Shown here: in pieces, positions 44,196 through 56,725 of the stretch
Layout: every line of letters starts with the position of its first letter
Position numbering within the stretch: the first letter of the stretch is position 1
Origin: Pilasporangium apinafurcum
Lineage: Eukaryota > Oomycota > Peronosporomycetes > Pythiales > Pythiaceae
Direction: 5' to 3'
DNA: 64,000 bases
NCBI GenBank assembly: GCA_001600495.1
Contig: BCKE01000078.1
Span: 81,408 to 145,407 of the forward strand
Program-made: the position numbers and the translations under genes
Notes under the pieces: model-generated
Seen by the model: the letters and a program-made list of their open reading frames with translations, nothing else
Database searches by the model: none
What the model was told of the DNA's origin: nothing

Positions 44196-47100
44196 GTAAA
44201 TCTACTGTAGTACTATGTCTCAGTGAAAAATCAGTCAGTTGAACTTTGAAACACTGGACAGAGGATGAGAATTCACATATCTATCTACGGTATTGTGTAA
44301 GTGGATTGACGATTCATGAAATTTCCTTCACATCGTTGATGATTTCTACTGAGGTACACACGTGTTGTTCCCCCACAAAGTCATACTGTAAAAATACAGA
44401 AAAGTGAGCTGCTATATTGACTAGCAAAGAGGATCCACTCACCATTTGCTTGATATCCACGTGTTTATGCAGATTAGAGATGAGCTCCTTTTATGAAAAG
44501 CTCTCGCTACAGGTAGGAGTCTCAACAATCAAGTCATCCGGCTGCGCATCCATTCTGGTTCTCGAAGCAACACGAAGTTGTACTTGGTCTGTAGCCTGCT
44601 GTTAGATTGTGGCAAGGCGATGAGACCGGAAAATGGCATCAAACGGGAAAGGCGATGAGGTTGATGAGTCCTCTAATTTTTTTCCCTTTCTTTTGTTGCT
44701 CTTCTTCGTCTCATTTGCTCGGGAAGAACATCTAAGACAATGTATGTATACATCTCAAATTCCCATATTCACTGGATGGGTACCAATCACCAACTCAGAG
44801 AAATGTTGTGTGCGTGAGCAAAGAACATTCGGATCGTTAGATTTGGAGCTGATCTCTGTCTTACGATCTCAGTAACTATCGTACGATGGACGTCGACGTT
44901 GTCGACCACTATACTCATTCAATTGCTCCCTAGTTGAACTCGTCGTTAAGCAGGCAATTCTGGTTTATTGGCTGCGTCAATGATTGAGCAAGCAGTTGTT
45001 TCACGAGTGTGAAGTTGCCACACGCCACTGTAAAATTGTCCATGGGCTGTGCACGGCTTGCATTTCTGCAAGTAACGACTTAAATGAATTATTTTTAGTC
45101 CAGCTCCTGTGTCGCTCGACGCCAAAAAGCTCTGTCTGTTGTTTTCAGTCGTGTACACTGTCGTTTGCAGTTACACTTCAGCAATGATATTTGCGTGCTA
45201 TTGACTACGCACACAAGCACCAATACTCAAATCTATGTGAAGTCATGTTGTTGTTCCAAATGACGTCGATGGTGCCACTCAGGAGCTGATGAACGACAAT
45301 CCAACAGGCTGCGGCAAGTGATTCACACTCGTGCCAGTACATGAGTTGCTTATCAAGGACATGTCGAGATTATTGTGCTCAGTAACGGCTACAGCATGAT
45401 GCTCTTCAAGTCATCCACAAAAACCATAGTGACGGCTCCATACAGAAGCACATGCTTTTGACGAAAGATGATGTAAATGGAAAGAATATGTCAAAAATGT
45501 ATAATGGAGGCGACTAAACTCGGTCACGGTTTTATCTACACAGTTATCTTTCTACAGCTGCAATACCAAGTGTACGAGGGAATATCCAGCGACGCTAGAC
45601 AGGTATATTTTCACTTGATCATATTAGCGCTTTACTAGCAGCTCGCATGACATTCTGCTTGCTTTGTCTCGTTCGAAGAATATGGTTTGTTATATCCTAT
45701 TGATGGCAATAAAATTGCTTCCGGTGTGTATCTACCTCCCAAAATCGCAACGATGAAAGCACACGGTCACAGCATTCATTCACAACCTAATGAACAGTTT
45801 CACCTTCTTAATGGATAGACAGTCTCCATATAGTTGGACATGGACAATTCTTGTGTGAACTGGGTCGTTATGAAGTCAATGAAGTTATCTACACCAACCA
45901 TTGTAGTTCACTTTTTTTGCTGCGCGTATCCCACTAAAGCAGCATTTGTCGATTTTGGATCGTGCATCGGTCTAAGGCTTTGGTGGTTGAAGGTACAAAA
46001 CGCTCTGCTGTTTCAGTTAACGTTCACATTCGCAAATTTGTGACAGAAGTTGAGGAAGTGAGCGACTGTCAAGCACAAAGCGATCCATTTGTTGTTCACT
46101 CCTGTGGATCTGTGTCGCCAGTTTGCGGCTTCGACACACACGTTCTTCCCATATTTTCGAAACTCGACGAAAAGTTTCGGTCATACTTCTTGTCTGAACA
46201 GTTTATTGACGTCCGAAACGCCATAATGGGCTTTTAATGTGTGGTTTCACTAGCAGCAACAGCGTGAAGGATTTTAAACAACAAGGCGTACACATTTGCC
46301 TCACCCACGTTGAAGTTCCGGCCCCCATTAAAACCCAACTCAAACCTGAGCGAAAGGGTACCAAGACGAGAAGTTCTTCCAAGCAACAGGTGCATTACTC
46401 GCTTTGATCCATTGGTGTAGATGTAAATCGTAGCAACAACATGTGTTTAAAGTCGGTGTGTGGGGGCGGATTCCAAATTACCGAACCGCTCAATGCAGAA
46501 GAACTAGAAAGATTGCAGTGTATTTCCGAGTACCTCTCTAAATTGATGACAGTGGTCTCCATCTTTATCTGCGACATCTGCGCAAGGCTGAACTAAATCT
46601 GCCACCCACAAAAACAATTAATTCTTCAACATGCTCCTGGCCAACGCTTTCGGTGACGATACAGTTCGTACACAATGGTCATTACTATGTGATCATTTCC
46701 CCCCCCCCCGTTTAAGCCCCTCCCATGAAGCTAAGACAGTCCCAACATACGCTAAAGAATTGCACATGTACTACATATGGGTGGCACCCTATATTCGATG
46801 TTCACCGACCGAAGTTCCAGAAGAAAGCCACAGTCGCGTCTTTTCGCTACGCCTCAGGTGCGTAAAGATCCTCTGGCACGTGGAGATTCGCCCTGTCTAT
46901 CCGGACAATACCGTTTCGAAGTCTTTGTGTGCATAATCTTGAAGCCCGTCCTACTCTATTCGTTTTTGGGGATCAGAAGAAGGGGGCGATCCATGCAAAT
47001 TTGGAAATGCAGAATTAATTATGGCTTGCTGATCATTGGAAAAGTGTATACACGCTATTTTTAGCAAGTATGCTGCGACAACTTGTGACGACATAGAGCA

Positions 47101-47662
47101 TTTCCGTATCCATTCCTCTCGAATAAGAAACTTTTTGTGTCTTCTCAAGAACTCGTCGGCTATCGCCTCGTGCGTGCGTGCGTGCTTTCTGCTCAACAAA
47201 AGCGCGGAAACGATCCCCCAGAAATGGATAGAAAATGGAAGAATTCTTTTTCGTCGATGTGTATTGCTAGGTCCACATAGAACAGAACGATAAAAAAAAA
47301 CAGAAATCTTTACCGGGGAAGAAGAAGAGAATGAGGAGATGTCTCAGTCTAGGGGCATTGAGAGGTTGGCCGAAGGTTGCACCAAAGCGCACCGAGGGAT
47401 ATCACGCGGGAATGGAGGGGCACGCAGGTGCAAATGGGGGGAGGCATATAAAATTTCAGAGGCTCACAAATAAAAAATCGAACATGGTCGCCTTGAATGG
47501 GTGTGAAAAAGTGTGTCTAAACCCACCCACAGCCCAAGAGCTCCAGTCGAAATCCGAAATCCCTTCTCTCTTGCGTCTCCACCCCCACAGTGCCTTCGTC
47601 ATCCCCCCAGTCACACTCTTACTTCCACCGTCAACACACCACATCGACAAGACACCACTACC
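44196..47662. other. Gene-poor interval with degenerate coding-like stretches
   Basis: About 3.5 kb without a supportable gene. Plus-strand stretches around 45550-45610, 45830-46240 and 46440-46600 read as protein-like sequence interrupted by stops (for example SEQFIDVRNAIMGF), suggesting an old gene relic. A poly-C run of 10 lies at 46700-46709. The last 350 bases are the leader of the RWP-RK gene. Confidence 0.4.
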
Positions 47663-48484
47663 ATGGAGATGGCCGTGCCTACCCCCATCCACCACCCTGC
47701 CTCGCTCAGCGTCGACGACGTACTCATGGGGGAAATCCTCATGTCGCTGAAGCGAGGATCGGCTGTCAACCACGACGCGACCAGTGACGTTGCACATTGG
47801 AGCGTCACAGGCTACCGCTCGAAAGTGGATCTCACGGTCACCCCGCCCTCTGTGGAGGACGCGTCGGCAGCAATGGACACTCAGTTCACCACTGTAAGTC
47901 CCGTGGCATCGAGTCTTTATCATACGCCGATGCACATCACGCCGACACATTCCCCTACGGAGCGCACTAAGCGATATGGACCGGTGGTACAATTAGAAGA
48001 TCTGCGCAAGTGCTTTAACATGCCCATTGCAGCCGTAGCACGGAAGTTTGGTATTTGTGCGACACTACTCAAGAAGATCTGCCGGCGTCATGGCATTCAG
48101 CGGTGGCCACATCGCCAAATCCGCAGCTTGCAGAAAAGCATTGACATGCTACGCGAGTCGCTAGCGGTCGCGAAAGGGTCCAACAAGGATTATATTTCCA
48201 AGAAAATCGCGGCGTTTGAGTACACACTTCAGTGCATTATGCAAGATCCCAACACTGCTGCCAAGGGGATCTCCGCTGGACGACTAGCATCTCCTGCTAC
48301 GGAAGAATTGGTGAAACGCGGTAACCGTGCTAAGAATAGGAAGAAAGTTATCTCATCATCGACACTGTCGACGCTCTCCGATGATGATGATATAGAAGAG
48401 GAAGATTCAACGCCTTGGCGGCCAGCACAACAGCTGGTGGAGGATCGCAAAGTCGGCATGTCTCTTCAGTCCATTCTCTGTTAA
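47663..48484 (+). CDS. RWP-RK domain transcription factor
   Basis: This single-exon protein of 273 residues carries an RWP-RK DNA-binding domain at about residues 108-160: LEDLRKCFNMPIAAVARKFG, then LLKKICRRHGIQRWPHRQ. The final RWPHRQ equals the signature RWPxRK with a conservative change. A helical segment and a Ser/Asp-rich region follow (STLSTLSDDDDIEEED). RWP-RK factors are plant and algal regulators of nitrogen response and gametogenesis and also occur in stramenopiles. ATG 47663 was chosen as the first Met after an upstream Pro-rich stretch, although the frame extends to 47513. Confidence 0.9.
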   Translation: MEMAVPTPIHHPASLSVDDVLMGEILMSLKRGSAVNHDATSDVAHWSVTGYRSKVDLTVTPPSVEDASAAMDTQFTTVSPVASSLYHTPMHITPTHSPTERTKRYGPVVQLEDLRKCFNMPIAAVARKFGICATLLKKICRRHGIQRWPHRQIRSLQKSIDMLRESLAVAKGSNKDYISKKIAAFEYTLQCIMQDPNTAAKGISAGRLASPATEELVKRGNRAKNRKKVISSSTLSTLSDDDDIEEEDSTPWRPAQQLVEDRKVGMSLQSILC

Positions 48485-49408
48485 TACTGACCAGATTGAT
48501 GCGTCAAAATGTGTATGCGTGAGTAGTTCAAGTAGAAAGTAGTGGATAGGTCAATAGGAAGAAGTTTTGTGGTAAAGTAGTCGATGTTTAATTCCTGTGT
48601 GTGCATAAGTAGTTTGTCAACAAGACTGTTTGTTGTTAGTAGGAAGTAGATACAGAGTGGCTCGTAATCGTTTGCTAGTCATTTTTCGTGGTGCTTCCCA
48701 ATCATCACCCATTGTGTGGTTCTCCTTGCGCGTCTATTTTGGGATTCATGGATACGGCGGAGGAAGAATAGAACAACAATGGAGGGTGGGGGAGAGGAGA
48801 AAGAGGGAAGAAGAGAAGGAGGTTTCGTGATGTAAAAAACGCGTGCATGAAATCAGTCAACTAAGACGCCCCTTCAAGGTTCCATGGTTTCCGACTCGTC
48901 GTAGAATTGGGATATATAGGCGGTACAGTTGACAAGCAAACCAACACAATTAATATGGCAGAGATAAAGTCAGTGACTAGGTACCCAACTCGAAAATCGT
49001 TTGTTGTTGATGGAATCCATGAGAGACTAATGCCTGAAGGGGTTTGAAAATTTTCCTAGTTGCATTTACTTTACGCCGTTGATACACTTCTGTGGTCCTC
49101 CACTTCGCACCTCCTCCTCCACACACAAAATTTAAACCGAGCAGACAGAGCAGCGATCGTAAGCAGCTGCATCTCCTGTTGCTCCTCCTTCGGCTCCTCT
49201 CCCCCACTCTGTTCACCCTCCACCACGCCCGTTCAAGGGGGGAACACTTCAGTGTCCATCTCCTCTCCTCACAAACGAGTTTTTGCATCTCGATATCTGT
49301 TTTCACAGTATATTAAATTTCACATGATGTCCGTTCGCCACCACTCACCTTGAAGTCTACCTTATTCTGAGGAGCTACGGACTTGCTATCCACGATCGCA
49401 TCGCAACT
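48485..49408. other. Intergenic region
   Basis: This lies between the RWP-RK and SAICAR synthetase genes, both plus strand. Purine-rich DNA lies near 48760-48825 and CT-rich DNA near 49160-49270. No gene was supported. Confidence 0.55.
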
Positions 49409-50440
49409 ATGAGCTCTATCGTCGCGGAAGCGGAGTCGCGCACGAAGGCGTACGTGCCGAAGATCAACCCGCTCGACTGCATCACAGTCACGTCGCTCGA
49501 TTCTATCGCTAGCGCCATCCCAGCGTTCAAGCAGATCGTCGGCAAAGTCCGTGATGTGTACGTGTTCGACGACAAGGTGTTGCTTATCTCGACCGATCGA
49601 CAAAGCGCCTTCGATCGAGCACTCGCCTCAGTGCCCTACAAGGGTCGTGTGCTGACGCTCACGAGTATCTGGTGGTTCCATGCCACACAGCATATCGTGC
49701 CTAATCACTTGATTAGTTCGCCGCACCCGTCGGCCATGCTATGCAAGAAATGCACCGTCTTCCCCGTCGAATTTGTTGTTCGCGGCTACATCACCGGATC
49801 CACCAGCACGTCCATGTGGACCAACTACCAGAAGGGTTGCCGTGATTTCTGTGGCAACTTGCTGGAGGATGGCTACATTCAGCATCAAAAGCTCCCACGG
49901 AACATGGTCACGCCCACCACCAAGGACGATGTCCATGACGAACTCATCTCTGGTGTAGAAGTCGTCAAGAGCGGTCGCATGACTCAAGAGCATTGGGATT
50001 ACTGTGAGAAAAAAGCGCTGGAGTTGTTTGCGTTTGGCCAAGAGCAAGCTGCTGCGCGTGGTCTAATTCTCGTGGACACCAAGTATGAGTTTGGCCTGGA
50101 TGAGAAGGGGCAGATCCTACTGATCGATGAGATCCACACTCCCGACTCGAGTCGCTATTGGATCGCAGATTCTTATGAAGACCGCATGAAGCAGGGCCTA
50201 TCACCTGAAAATATCGACAAGGAGTTTCTCCGTCTCTGGTTCAAGGAGCATTGTGATCCGTACAACGACAAGGTGCTTCCTGAAGCACCAAGAGAACTGG
50301 TGCTTGAACTTTCGCGCCGCTACATTTTGCTCTACGAACTCATCACTGGGGATCGCTTCGAATTTCCTTCCTCTTCCACCGAGGGTAGTGCGCAGCAGCA
50401 ACTGCTGGAGAGTCTGCGCACGGCACTGGCGAAACACTAG
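49409..50440 (+). CDS. SAICAR synthetase (purine synthesis)
   Basis: This single-exon protein of 343 residues catalyses ATP-dependent joining of CAIR and aspartate in de novo purine synthesis. Signatures are GKVRDVY (45-51), STDRQSAFDR, VRGYITGSTSTSMW, the Asp/Glu-rich DTKYEFGLDEKG and IDEIHTPDSSRYW, and ELSRRYILLYELITG near the end. It resembles fungal Ade1 and long bacterial PurC in length. It is monofunctional: no PurE domain is fused, unlike animal PAICS. ATG 49409 is chosen as the first Met in frame. Confidence 0.95.
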   Translation: MSSIVAEAESRTKAYVPKINPLDCITVTSLDSIASAIPAFKQIVGKVRDVYVFDDKVLLISTDRQSAFDRALASVPYKGRVLTLTSIWWFHATQHIVPNHLISSPHPSAMLCKKCTVFPVEFVVRGYITGSTSTSMWTNYQKGCRDFCGNLLEDGYIQHQKLPRNMVTPTTKDDVHDELISGVEVVKSGRMTQEHWDYCEKKALELFAFGQEQAAARGLILVDTKYEFGLDEKGQILLIDEIHTPDSSRYWIADSYEDRMKQGLSPENIDKEFLRLWFKEHCDPYNDKVLPEAPRELVLELSRRYILLYELITGDRFEFPSSSTEGSAQQQLLESLRTALAKH

Positions 50441-50630
50441 ACGCGCAATGACAAGATGAGCCTCACATGAGACAAAGAGATCAGATAACCAGCGATATCA
50501 GCACAACGTTTTGTCTTCATAGCAAACTGGACCTGATTTTGGTGGTGTGTTCGTTGTATCTTCTCTGTCTCTCCTACCTATTTACAGCAAACTGGTGGTA
50601 TCAAAATTGTGTCTGTGTTTCTGCCTGGTG

Positions 50631-52330
50631 CTACTTCTTCGGGGTGAGCTCTATATGAGAGCTGGAAGAGCTCGTGATGTTATCAAAGTCCTCATGTCCA
50701 TCATTTGATATTCCTGATGGCACAATGTGATCGACAGGGACAACCGATGCCTTCGAGGGTTTCCGCATAGTAAACGGAGAATTGCTCCCACTATTCATGT
50801 TTTTTGAACCTTTAAGGCAATCAGTAGTAGGAGAAGAGGATCCAGGCGGTCGGATACATTTCGCATCGGCTTTCGATATTGGCAGTACCCATCTATAGTC
50901 GAGGTTTAACGCTTTCTGGCAGCGCTTGATGAAGATAACTGTCTTGACAGCGGCGCGGAGTTTGCCTTTTGGAGGGAGCTTGTTCATCTCGCGCTTAGAC
51001 AAGATAAAAACACCCGAAAGGGTGATGGACGCACCCAAGAAGAACATACCGAGCTACAACCAGCAACAGACGGGCCGACATTAATGTATGATGACAAGAA
51101 CGAACAAGGGAACTGTGAGAGAGTATGTATACCGAGAGAGTAGTCATTTTTGCAAACTCTTTGAAATACACGCCACCGCCAAAAATGGAGACAGAGATGA
51201 AGAAGCACTGAAACACTGGCACAACGAAGACAGCGTCGAACATCTGTAGCCCATGTGCAAGCCAGTGGATCTGCATATCAAGAACACATGGATGAAATTC
51301 AAACATGCCATTACAAAGATTGTCTTTTGCGAAAATATTTCATACCTGCATAAAAATGCATATGAACATCGAGATTGAGATGAGATACGTTCCATAATTG
51401 CCGAACTGGTTCGTGCCCTCCGCCGTGGTTTTGATCAACTCGGCTACCGATTTTGCACATAGCACAGATTGAGCACCAAAGATACCCGAGAGTGCTGGAT
51501 AGCATACTGGGTGGAGCTATTTAAATAGGATCATCAGGAGAAGGATGAATAGATAGAAATATATCTTCAACTTACACGGGCAAATCGCTTGTAGGATGGA
51601 GATGATTTGCCTTTGCGCGTGATAATGCTCTCCAATCGCTTGGAGAATGCGAAGAGCCCCAGACATGCAGCTCCCATGAGTATTATGTACATGATAAAGA
51701 GCGGCTCGCCGTATAGACTGAAAAGCTGATCGACTGTATAGCAGCCACTCTCTTTCTCCGCAAAGGCTGCGGCGAGGCAAATCCCTGCCAAAACTAGAGC
51801 TGTCCCAAGCGCATCCTATATAATTTACACATGTGGAGAAAGAGACATGAGGTTGTTTATCTTTGTGTGAGACTATGTAATTCCTGACTATCTGTCCAAG
51901 CACATACATGACGACTGAATCTCTCCTTAAGAAAGAGGGAAGCAAAGGCTACGTTGGCCACCATGGTGGATCCACCGACCGGAGTAGCTAGCGATTGCGG
52001 TAGAAACCCTAACGCAACGAAATCCAAGCCACTTCCACCAATGACGAGACTCAATCCTGCAGATGGGGATTTGCAATAAGAGTATTTAGACCTAGTGTAA
52101 ATGAGTACAAGATAGCCATTACAGTGAAGCTACGTACCGAAAACCCAAAGTGGCTGACGAAAGTACCCACGTTTCTTGCTGACGCTACGCTTAGCCTCGC
52201 TCATGAATGAGTATTTTTGCAGATTGACACCCATGTTCGTGGCGACCGAGCCTATGATGCTGAGTATCACTCCGACATACCAAAGCGACGAAGTTTTGCC
52301 ATCGTGATCATCGTCGTGGCCACATCCCAT
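50631..52330 (-). CDS. NIPA-type magnesium transporter
   Basis: Six exons are inferred: 52330-52138, 52056-51908, 51815-51576, 51516-51346, 51270-51133 and 51053-50631 (437 residues), all in phase. About nine hydrophobic segments are seen. NIPA/DUF803 signatures include VGVILSIIGSVATNMGVNLQK, ALGFLPQSLATPVGGST, LHPVCYPALSGIFGAQSVL and VVPVFQCFFISVSIFGGGVYF. The family carries Mg2+ across endosomal or plasma membranes. The protein begins MGCGH, a possible N-myristoylation plus palmitoylation site. The 110-residue C-terminal tail is polar and probably cytosolic. Confidence 0.88.
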
Positions 52331-53626
52331 TCTGTTGCTAGCTAATTGGGTCAGTGGCTGACTGTTGTTGCTAGCCGCTTCGATACACTTGGGTCTCGTC
52401 GCTGATATTGATGCGCTTTAATCGAATGATGGTCGTATAATAAGTTTGTTGAGAGCAAGGAGCAGAAGTTGATTTTTTGCCATTATTAGCATGGTATGTC
52501 TCGCTATTTTTAAAAACCAGTTTCGTAGTGCATTAGAAAGGAGGATAAAACCCACCATTTCAATAACGCTTTAACACCAGGTAGATGCGTGACAGGTACA
52601 TAGTAGAAGTAGCGAGACAAATCATTAGTGTCGGTGACAGAGAGAATGCCAATCTCATTGACAAAAACATGGCTTGACTGGGTAGGAAAACATACCCATG
52701 TTATGGGTACAGTACATTCCCAAACAGCGACTTTTCATAACCTAGAACTAAGTCAACATGAAGTTACTTTCTAACTAAGTCTACAGCTAATACTATTATG
52801 TCTTTTTTATGTTCAGTAATGTAACCCACATTTTGTGACCTTACAACCAAAAGAATCAGACTCAGACTCAGAGATGTCATGCGAGATTTCAGATACAGAA
52901 CGAACGTGGAACCCAGTTGGATCATCTCTCCCAGAACAACTCCTCACATGCGGCTGTGTGCGTATGCGCAGTGACTGCATCACCGATCTTTCCGGTGTTT
53001 CTAAAATCGAGTTGCATGTCATCGCAATCCGTTGGTGAGACGGAGAGACGTCTCTCCCGTTCTCTCTGCGTGTCACACATACACATTCAATTACCATGTT
53101 GTTTTAATATTGATAAAACAAGCTCACGCATTTATAATGCCTCAATTGCCTGCTATGTCGCCTCTCCACTTTCTTCTTCTGTCCACCCATTCACTCACTA
53201 GCTGGACTTGACGGTTTCGTCCATGCACTCAGATCCAAAGGTCGCAGCACTATCCGCATCAACTGTTGGATCTCCGTCGCTGCTCTGATTTCACTGGTGG
53301 ATACACCACCTGACAGAACCAGTCAATAATGAAGACGCCACGCTTATGCCTTTCTTTTCACACGAGAGGAAAAGAAAAGCCGCTTGATATTAGCGCTAAA
53401 ATGCATCCATGCATTCATGCAACCATCCAATGCTTTCCAACCTGAATGTAGCTAAGGACCATGAACAAATGCTGGAATGGAAAACCACATTCATACAATA
53501 TTTTGCATACACTTTGTCCATTTAATACTTTACTTTCTTTTCTATGGTGGCATGACTGATTAGATAAATGATCTCCACAAAATAGAATGACAAATAATAG
53601 ATAGAGTTCCCTTCCTCATCTTCTTA
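52331..53626. other. Intergenic region
   Basis: Upstream DNA of the NIPA gene and the 3' flank of the gene at 53627. A minus-strand segment at about 53198-53310, after a CTGTCAG acceptor, could encode a short terminal exon in either of two frames, but no upstream exon was found. Confidence 0.45.
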
Positions 53627-54328
53627 TCACGAGCTCCCGTCGATCGTGATGCTTCTGTCAGTAGAGACTTCCATAGATCGGTCCAGTGAGTGGATTTTCA
53701 CGGGAACGTCGCGCTCACGCGCAGCGCGATGGAAGGCACCAATAATAGCCAACATACTCAGTTGTTTCCTCTTGACTGGGAATTGCTGGCGCCGCTCTGA
53801 GGTTTTTCGCGTCCGTTTCTCCACTTCAAATTTAATGTGATTGCTAACTGCCAATAGCGCACCGCGAGCCTTGGTAGTCGGACTCACTTTCATGGCAGGA
53901 ACATCCACGGATGGCTCAGCATCGTCCACAAAAGCAAAATCAAATCGAGCGCGCTTGGCTCCACCACGAGCGTTCATCGGAGAAACGGCGGGAGTGGGTG
54001 GAGCGAAGCTATCGAGATCGCGCTTCAACGACACTTTGAGAGCAGTGAGAGCATCAGCCAGATTCGCACCTTCAATCGTAGCAGCAGCCGCAGTTGGCGA
54101 CGAAGGTACTGGTGTTGTAGTCATCACGCCTGCATTATTATTCGGCACTGCATGTGTCGACCGATTGTCATCAAAGACGACCGATGGTGGTGGTGACAGA
54201 GCAACTGGAGTGCAGCTCATTCGTCGAACAACAGCAGGTGACGCTGCCGTACGGGTCTTTCGTTTCTTGAAGTGTTGGTTCATAGTCGAAGGCGTATATG
54301 ATTCTAACGCTTTCGTGATTTTTGACAT
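53627..54328 (-). CDS. Disordered, basic protein of unknown function (nuclear type)
   Basis: This is a single-exon protein of 233 residues. A basic motif FKKRKTRT near residue 20 and another, QFPVKRKQL, near the end could be nuclear localisation signals. The middle is Pro/Ser/Thr/Ala-rich, with several S/T-P sites (LSPPPS, SFAPPTPAVSP, KVSPTTK) suggesting proline-directed phosphorylation. The C-terminus is predicted helical (LSMLAIIGAFHRAARERD). No known domain was recognised. ATG 54328 is the first true ATG; the frame extends to a TTG at 54370. Confidence 0.6.
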   Translation of the reverse strand: MSKITKALESYTPSTMNQHFKKRKTRTAASPAVVRRMSCTPVALSPPPSVVFDDNRSTHAVPNNNAGVMTTTPVPSSPTAAAATIEGANLADALTALKVSLKRDLDSFAPPTPAVSPMNARGGAKRARFDFAFVDDAEPSVDVPAMKVSPTTKARGALLAVSNHIKFEVEKRTRKTSERRQQFPVKRKQLSMLAIIGAFHRAARERDVPVKIHSLDRSMEVSTDRSITIDGSS

Positions 54329-55102
54329 GAACAAATTGGGTTGAGCGACTGACTGGAACACACTCAACAAGTGTGATGGAAATCAATTGAATTCCTTTTT
54401 CTCTAGTCTCTTCTATCTTTTATTCTTTCACTAGTTAATGGTTTGTCACAGCAGCAACAATTCTGCAAGAACAGATCCAGAGGAGCTCTTGTGTACAGAA
54501 AACCACTTGCGCTCGAGGTGGCAAAAACAGCAATGAGCTGAAGCGAGAGAGGAGAGAGAAGCCAGAAAACACAAAAAACGAAAAATTATCTGCATCTTCC
54601 ACCCAAAAAATCGCAAAATTCGATATATTTTTCGAAAAAATATCAGTGTCGTATACGAAACGCAAGTGAACGACGCCCTTCAAGAGCCAAAAGCGAGAAA
54701 AAAAAACCAAAAATGTCAAAAACCCCAAATAGCAAAAAGAAATGCGGGATAGTCCCCAAATTCACAACAGCACCACAAGGAACAGGTGGTTCTTTTTCTT
54801 CTCCCAGCTGTCACAAAAAGAACACCGATACATAACTGATAAGATATATAACTTCAGTTAACAACTCCTACGTGGCAGTGATGAGGTAAACGTGGATCAG
54901 CAGGTTCAACTTTGCGGATTAACAAAGAAACCTCTTTAAAGATATACCCTCTTATATACGATTTCAAAAGTATTGCGTTTCAGATGGTTTGAAGGGTTTC
55001 CGTCAACGTGCGATCCATCTTCATAATCGAACGTGCAGCTCCAGAAGCACACAGAACCAGCTCCACCACCGTAGAAGCAAACCTTCACGCAGAGATTTCG
55101 CC
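54329..55102. other. Intergenic region
   Basis: This is a divergent promoter region between the disordered protein and the carrier gene. A block at about 54560-54720 is A-rich. No gene was supported. Confidence 0.55.
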
Positions 55103-56483
55103 ATGTCAGAAGAAATCAACAACCAGCGTAAGCTCTCTTTCTTCTCGTTATATGTGTGGAGCGTAGCAATGTGTGTTCAGTAAATCGAATAGTTAGCTAA
55201 TTTCTGTATTTTGGTTCATATTCTTTGATTTCCTGTTGAGTCAGCTCCCTCTGGACTCTTGTCCTTCATCACCGGTGGCTTCGGTGGTAAGTTAATGGCT
55301 CGATTTTCTTTGCTAGCTGATCATGTGGCTTATGATGATACGCGATGTCTTCGTGTGAAGGTATGTGCCTGGTGGCTGTCGGACACCCCATGGATTTGGT
55401 TAAGGTCAACATGCAAACCATGCCCAAGCCTGCGCCAGGACAACCACCAATGTACACCAGTGCAATCGATTGCGCGAAAAAAATGGTCGCGAAGGATGGT
55501 GTAAGTTTCTCATGGACTCCTAATGTGATCAGAAACTATTGCAATATTTATGCCTTTTTTATAACGTTGTTGTCTTTAGGTCCGTGGTCTTTACCGCGGC
55601 ATGTCTGCTCCACTTGTCGGTGTCACGCCCATTTTTGCGGTGTGCTTCTGGGGCTACGATATGGGCAAGTTGATTGCGGTAAGCTCTTTCTTCATAGTAC
55701 TTTTGAACAGAAAACTTTGGCACTCCTTGCTTACGACTTGGCGGTACTCGTTCTCATTTATGTGTCATTTAGCGGAAAGCATGCAACACACCTGATACGA
55801 TGCCGCTCAGCAATGGACAGATCATGTTTGCTGGTGGCTTTTCTGCCATCCCCGCCACGGTCGTCATGGCACCTGGTGAGCGTATCAAGTGCTTGCTTCA
55901 AATCCAAGCACAGGCCATTGAACGCGGTGAGCCAAAGCTCTACGATGGTATGATTGATTGCGGCAAGAAGCTGTACCGCACTGGTGGTCTCGCCAGCGTC
56001 TTCAAGGGCTGGGAAGCTACCTTGCTCCGTGATGTTCCAGGGTAAGTTTGAATGATTGAAATGAGAGTCGAAGATGTGATGAATTTGCACTGATGGAACA
56101 ATCTCTAATCATCTCTTCAATTTTTTAGTTCTGTTGGCTACTTCGGTGGATTTGAAGTGATTAAGCGTGGTCTCACGCCAAAGGGCCAAGATCCTTCCGA
56201 ATTAAACGCCTTCCGTGTATTCCTTGCTGGTGGCTTCGCGGGTATGCTCAACTGGGTCATTGCTATTCCTGCCGATGTGCTTAAGTCGCGTATTCAAACC
56301 GCTCCGGAGGGCACCTACCGCGGCATCTTACACTGCTACCAAGTGCTGATGAAGGAGGAAGGCCCTGGTGCGCTCTTCAAAGGTGTGGGACCAGCGCTTG
56401 CACGTGCATTCCCAGCAAATGCGGCGTGTTTCCTTGGTGTCGAGTTCTCCAAAAAGTTTCTCAACTACCTTGGTATGAAATAG
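55103..56483 (+). CDS. Mitochondrial carrier, carnitine/acylcarnitine type (SLC25A20-like)
   Basis: Six exons are inferred: 55103-55127, 55245-55286, 55361-55500, 55580-55678, 55773-56041 and 56129-56483 (309 residues), phases matching at all five introns. Three carrier repeats carry the PX[DE]XX[KR] signatures [25 protein letters not shown] and [12 protein letters not shown]. The second is the one typical of the carnitine/acylcarnitine translocase, as are FYRGM-like [14 protein letters not shown] and the ending [14 protein letters not shown]. The product exchanges acylcarnitine and carnitine across the inner mitochondrial membrane for beta-oxidation. Substrate choice is inferred from motif similarity. 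The acceptor before exon 3 is a plain AAG. Confidence 0.88.
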
Positions 56484-56725
56484 AAGATGCAGACGCACTA
56501 GAGATGCACCATGTTAATCTGTCGTGTAATGCAATTGTTTATCACACTTACGCCTTTCAACCCTGTGTTGAGCTTTACAAACTTTTCCTTGAAAAGGCAT
56601 CGTTCACTTGTGCGCGTGGTTCGTCTGTGCCGCGATACAACGTGTTACTGTAGAGTTCCACCAGCTCACTGTTCACAAGAAACGATTAGAATTTAAATCA
56701 ATTGCAATAAGAAGAATTTCTGTAT

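Noticed and set aside
46700-46709. Poly-C run and surrounding 101-codon frame (46631-46936)
   Set aside because: The frame passes through the homopolymer and shows no domain or start context; not supported as a gene.
52813-53097. Overlapping frames on both strands
   Set aside because: Both are short, low in complexity, and have no family features; antisense pairs of this kind are common by chance.
53198-53310. Possible terminal exon on the minus strand
   Set aside because: A good acceptor exists, but two different frames are equally open and no upstream exon could be joined.
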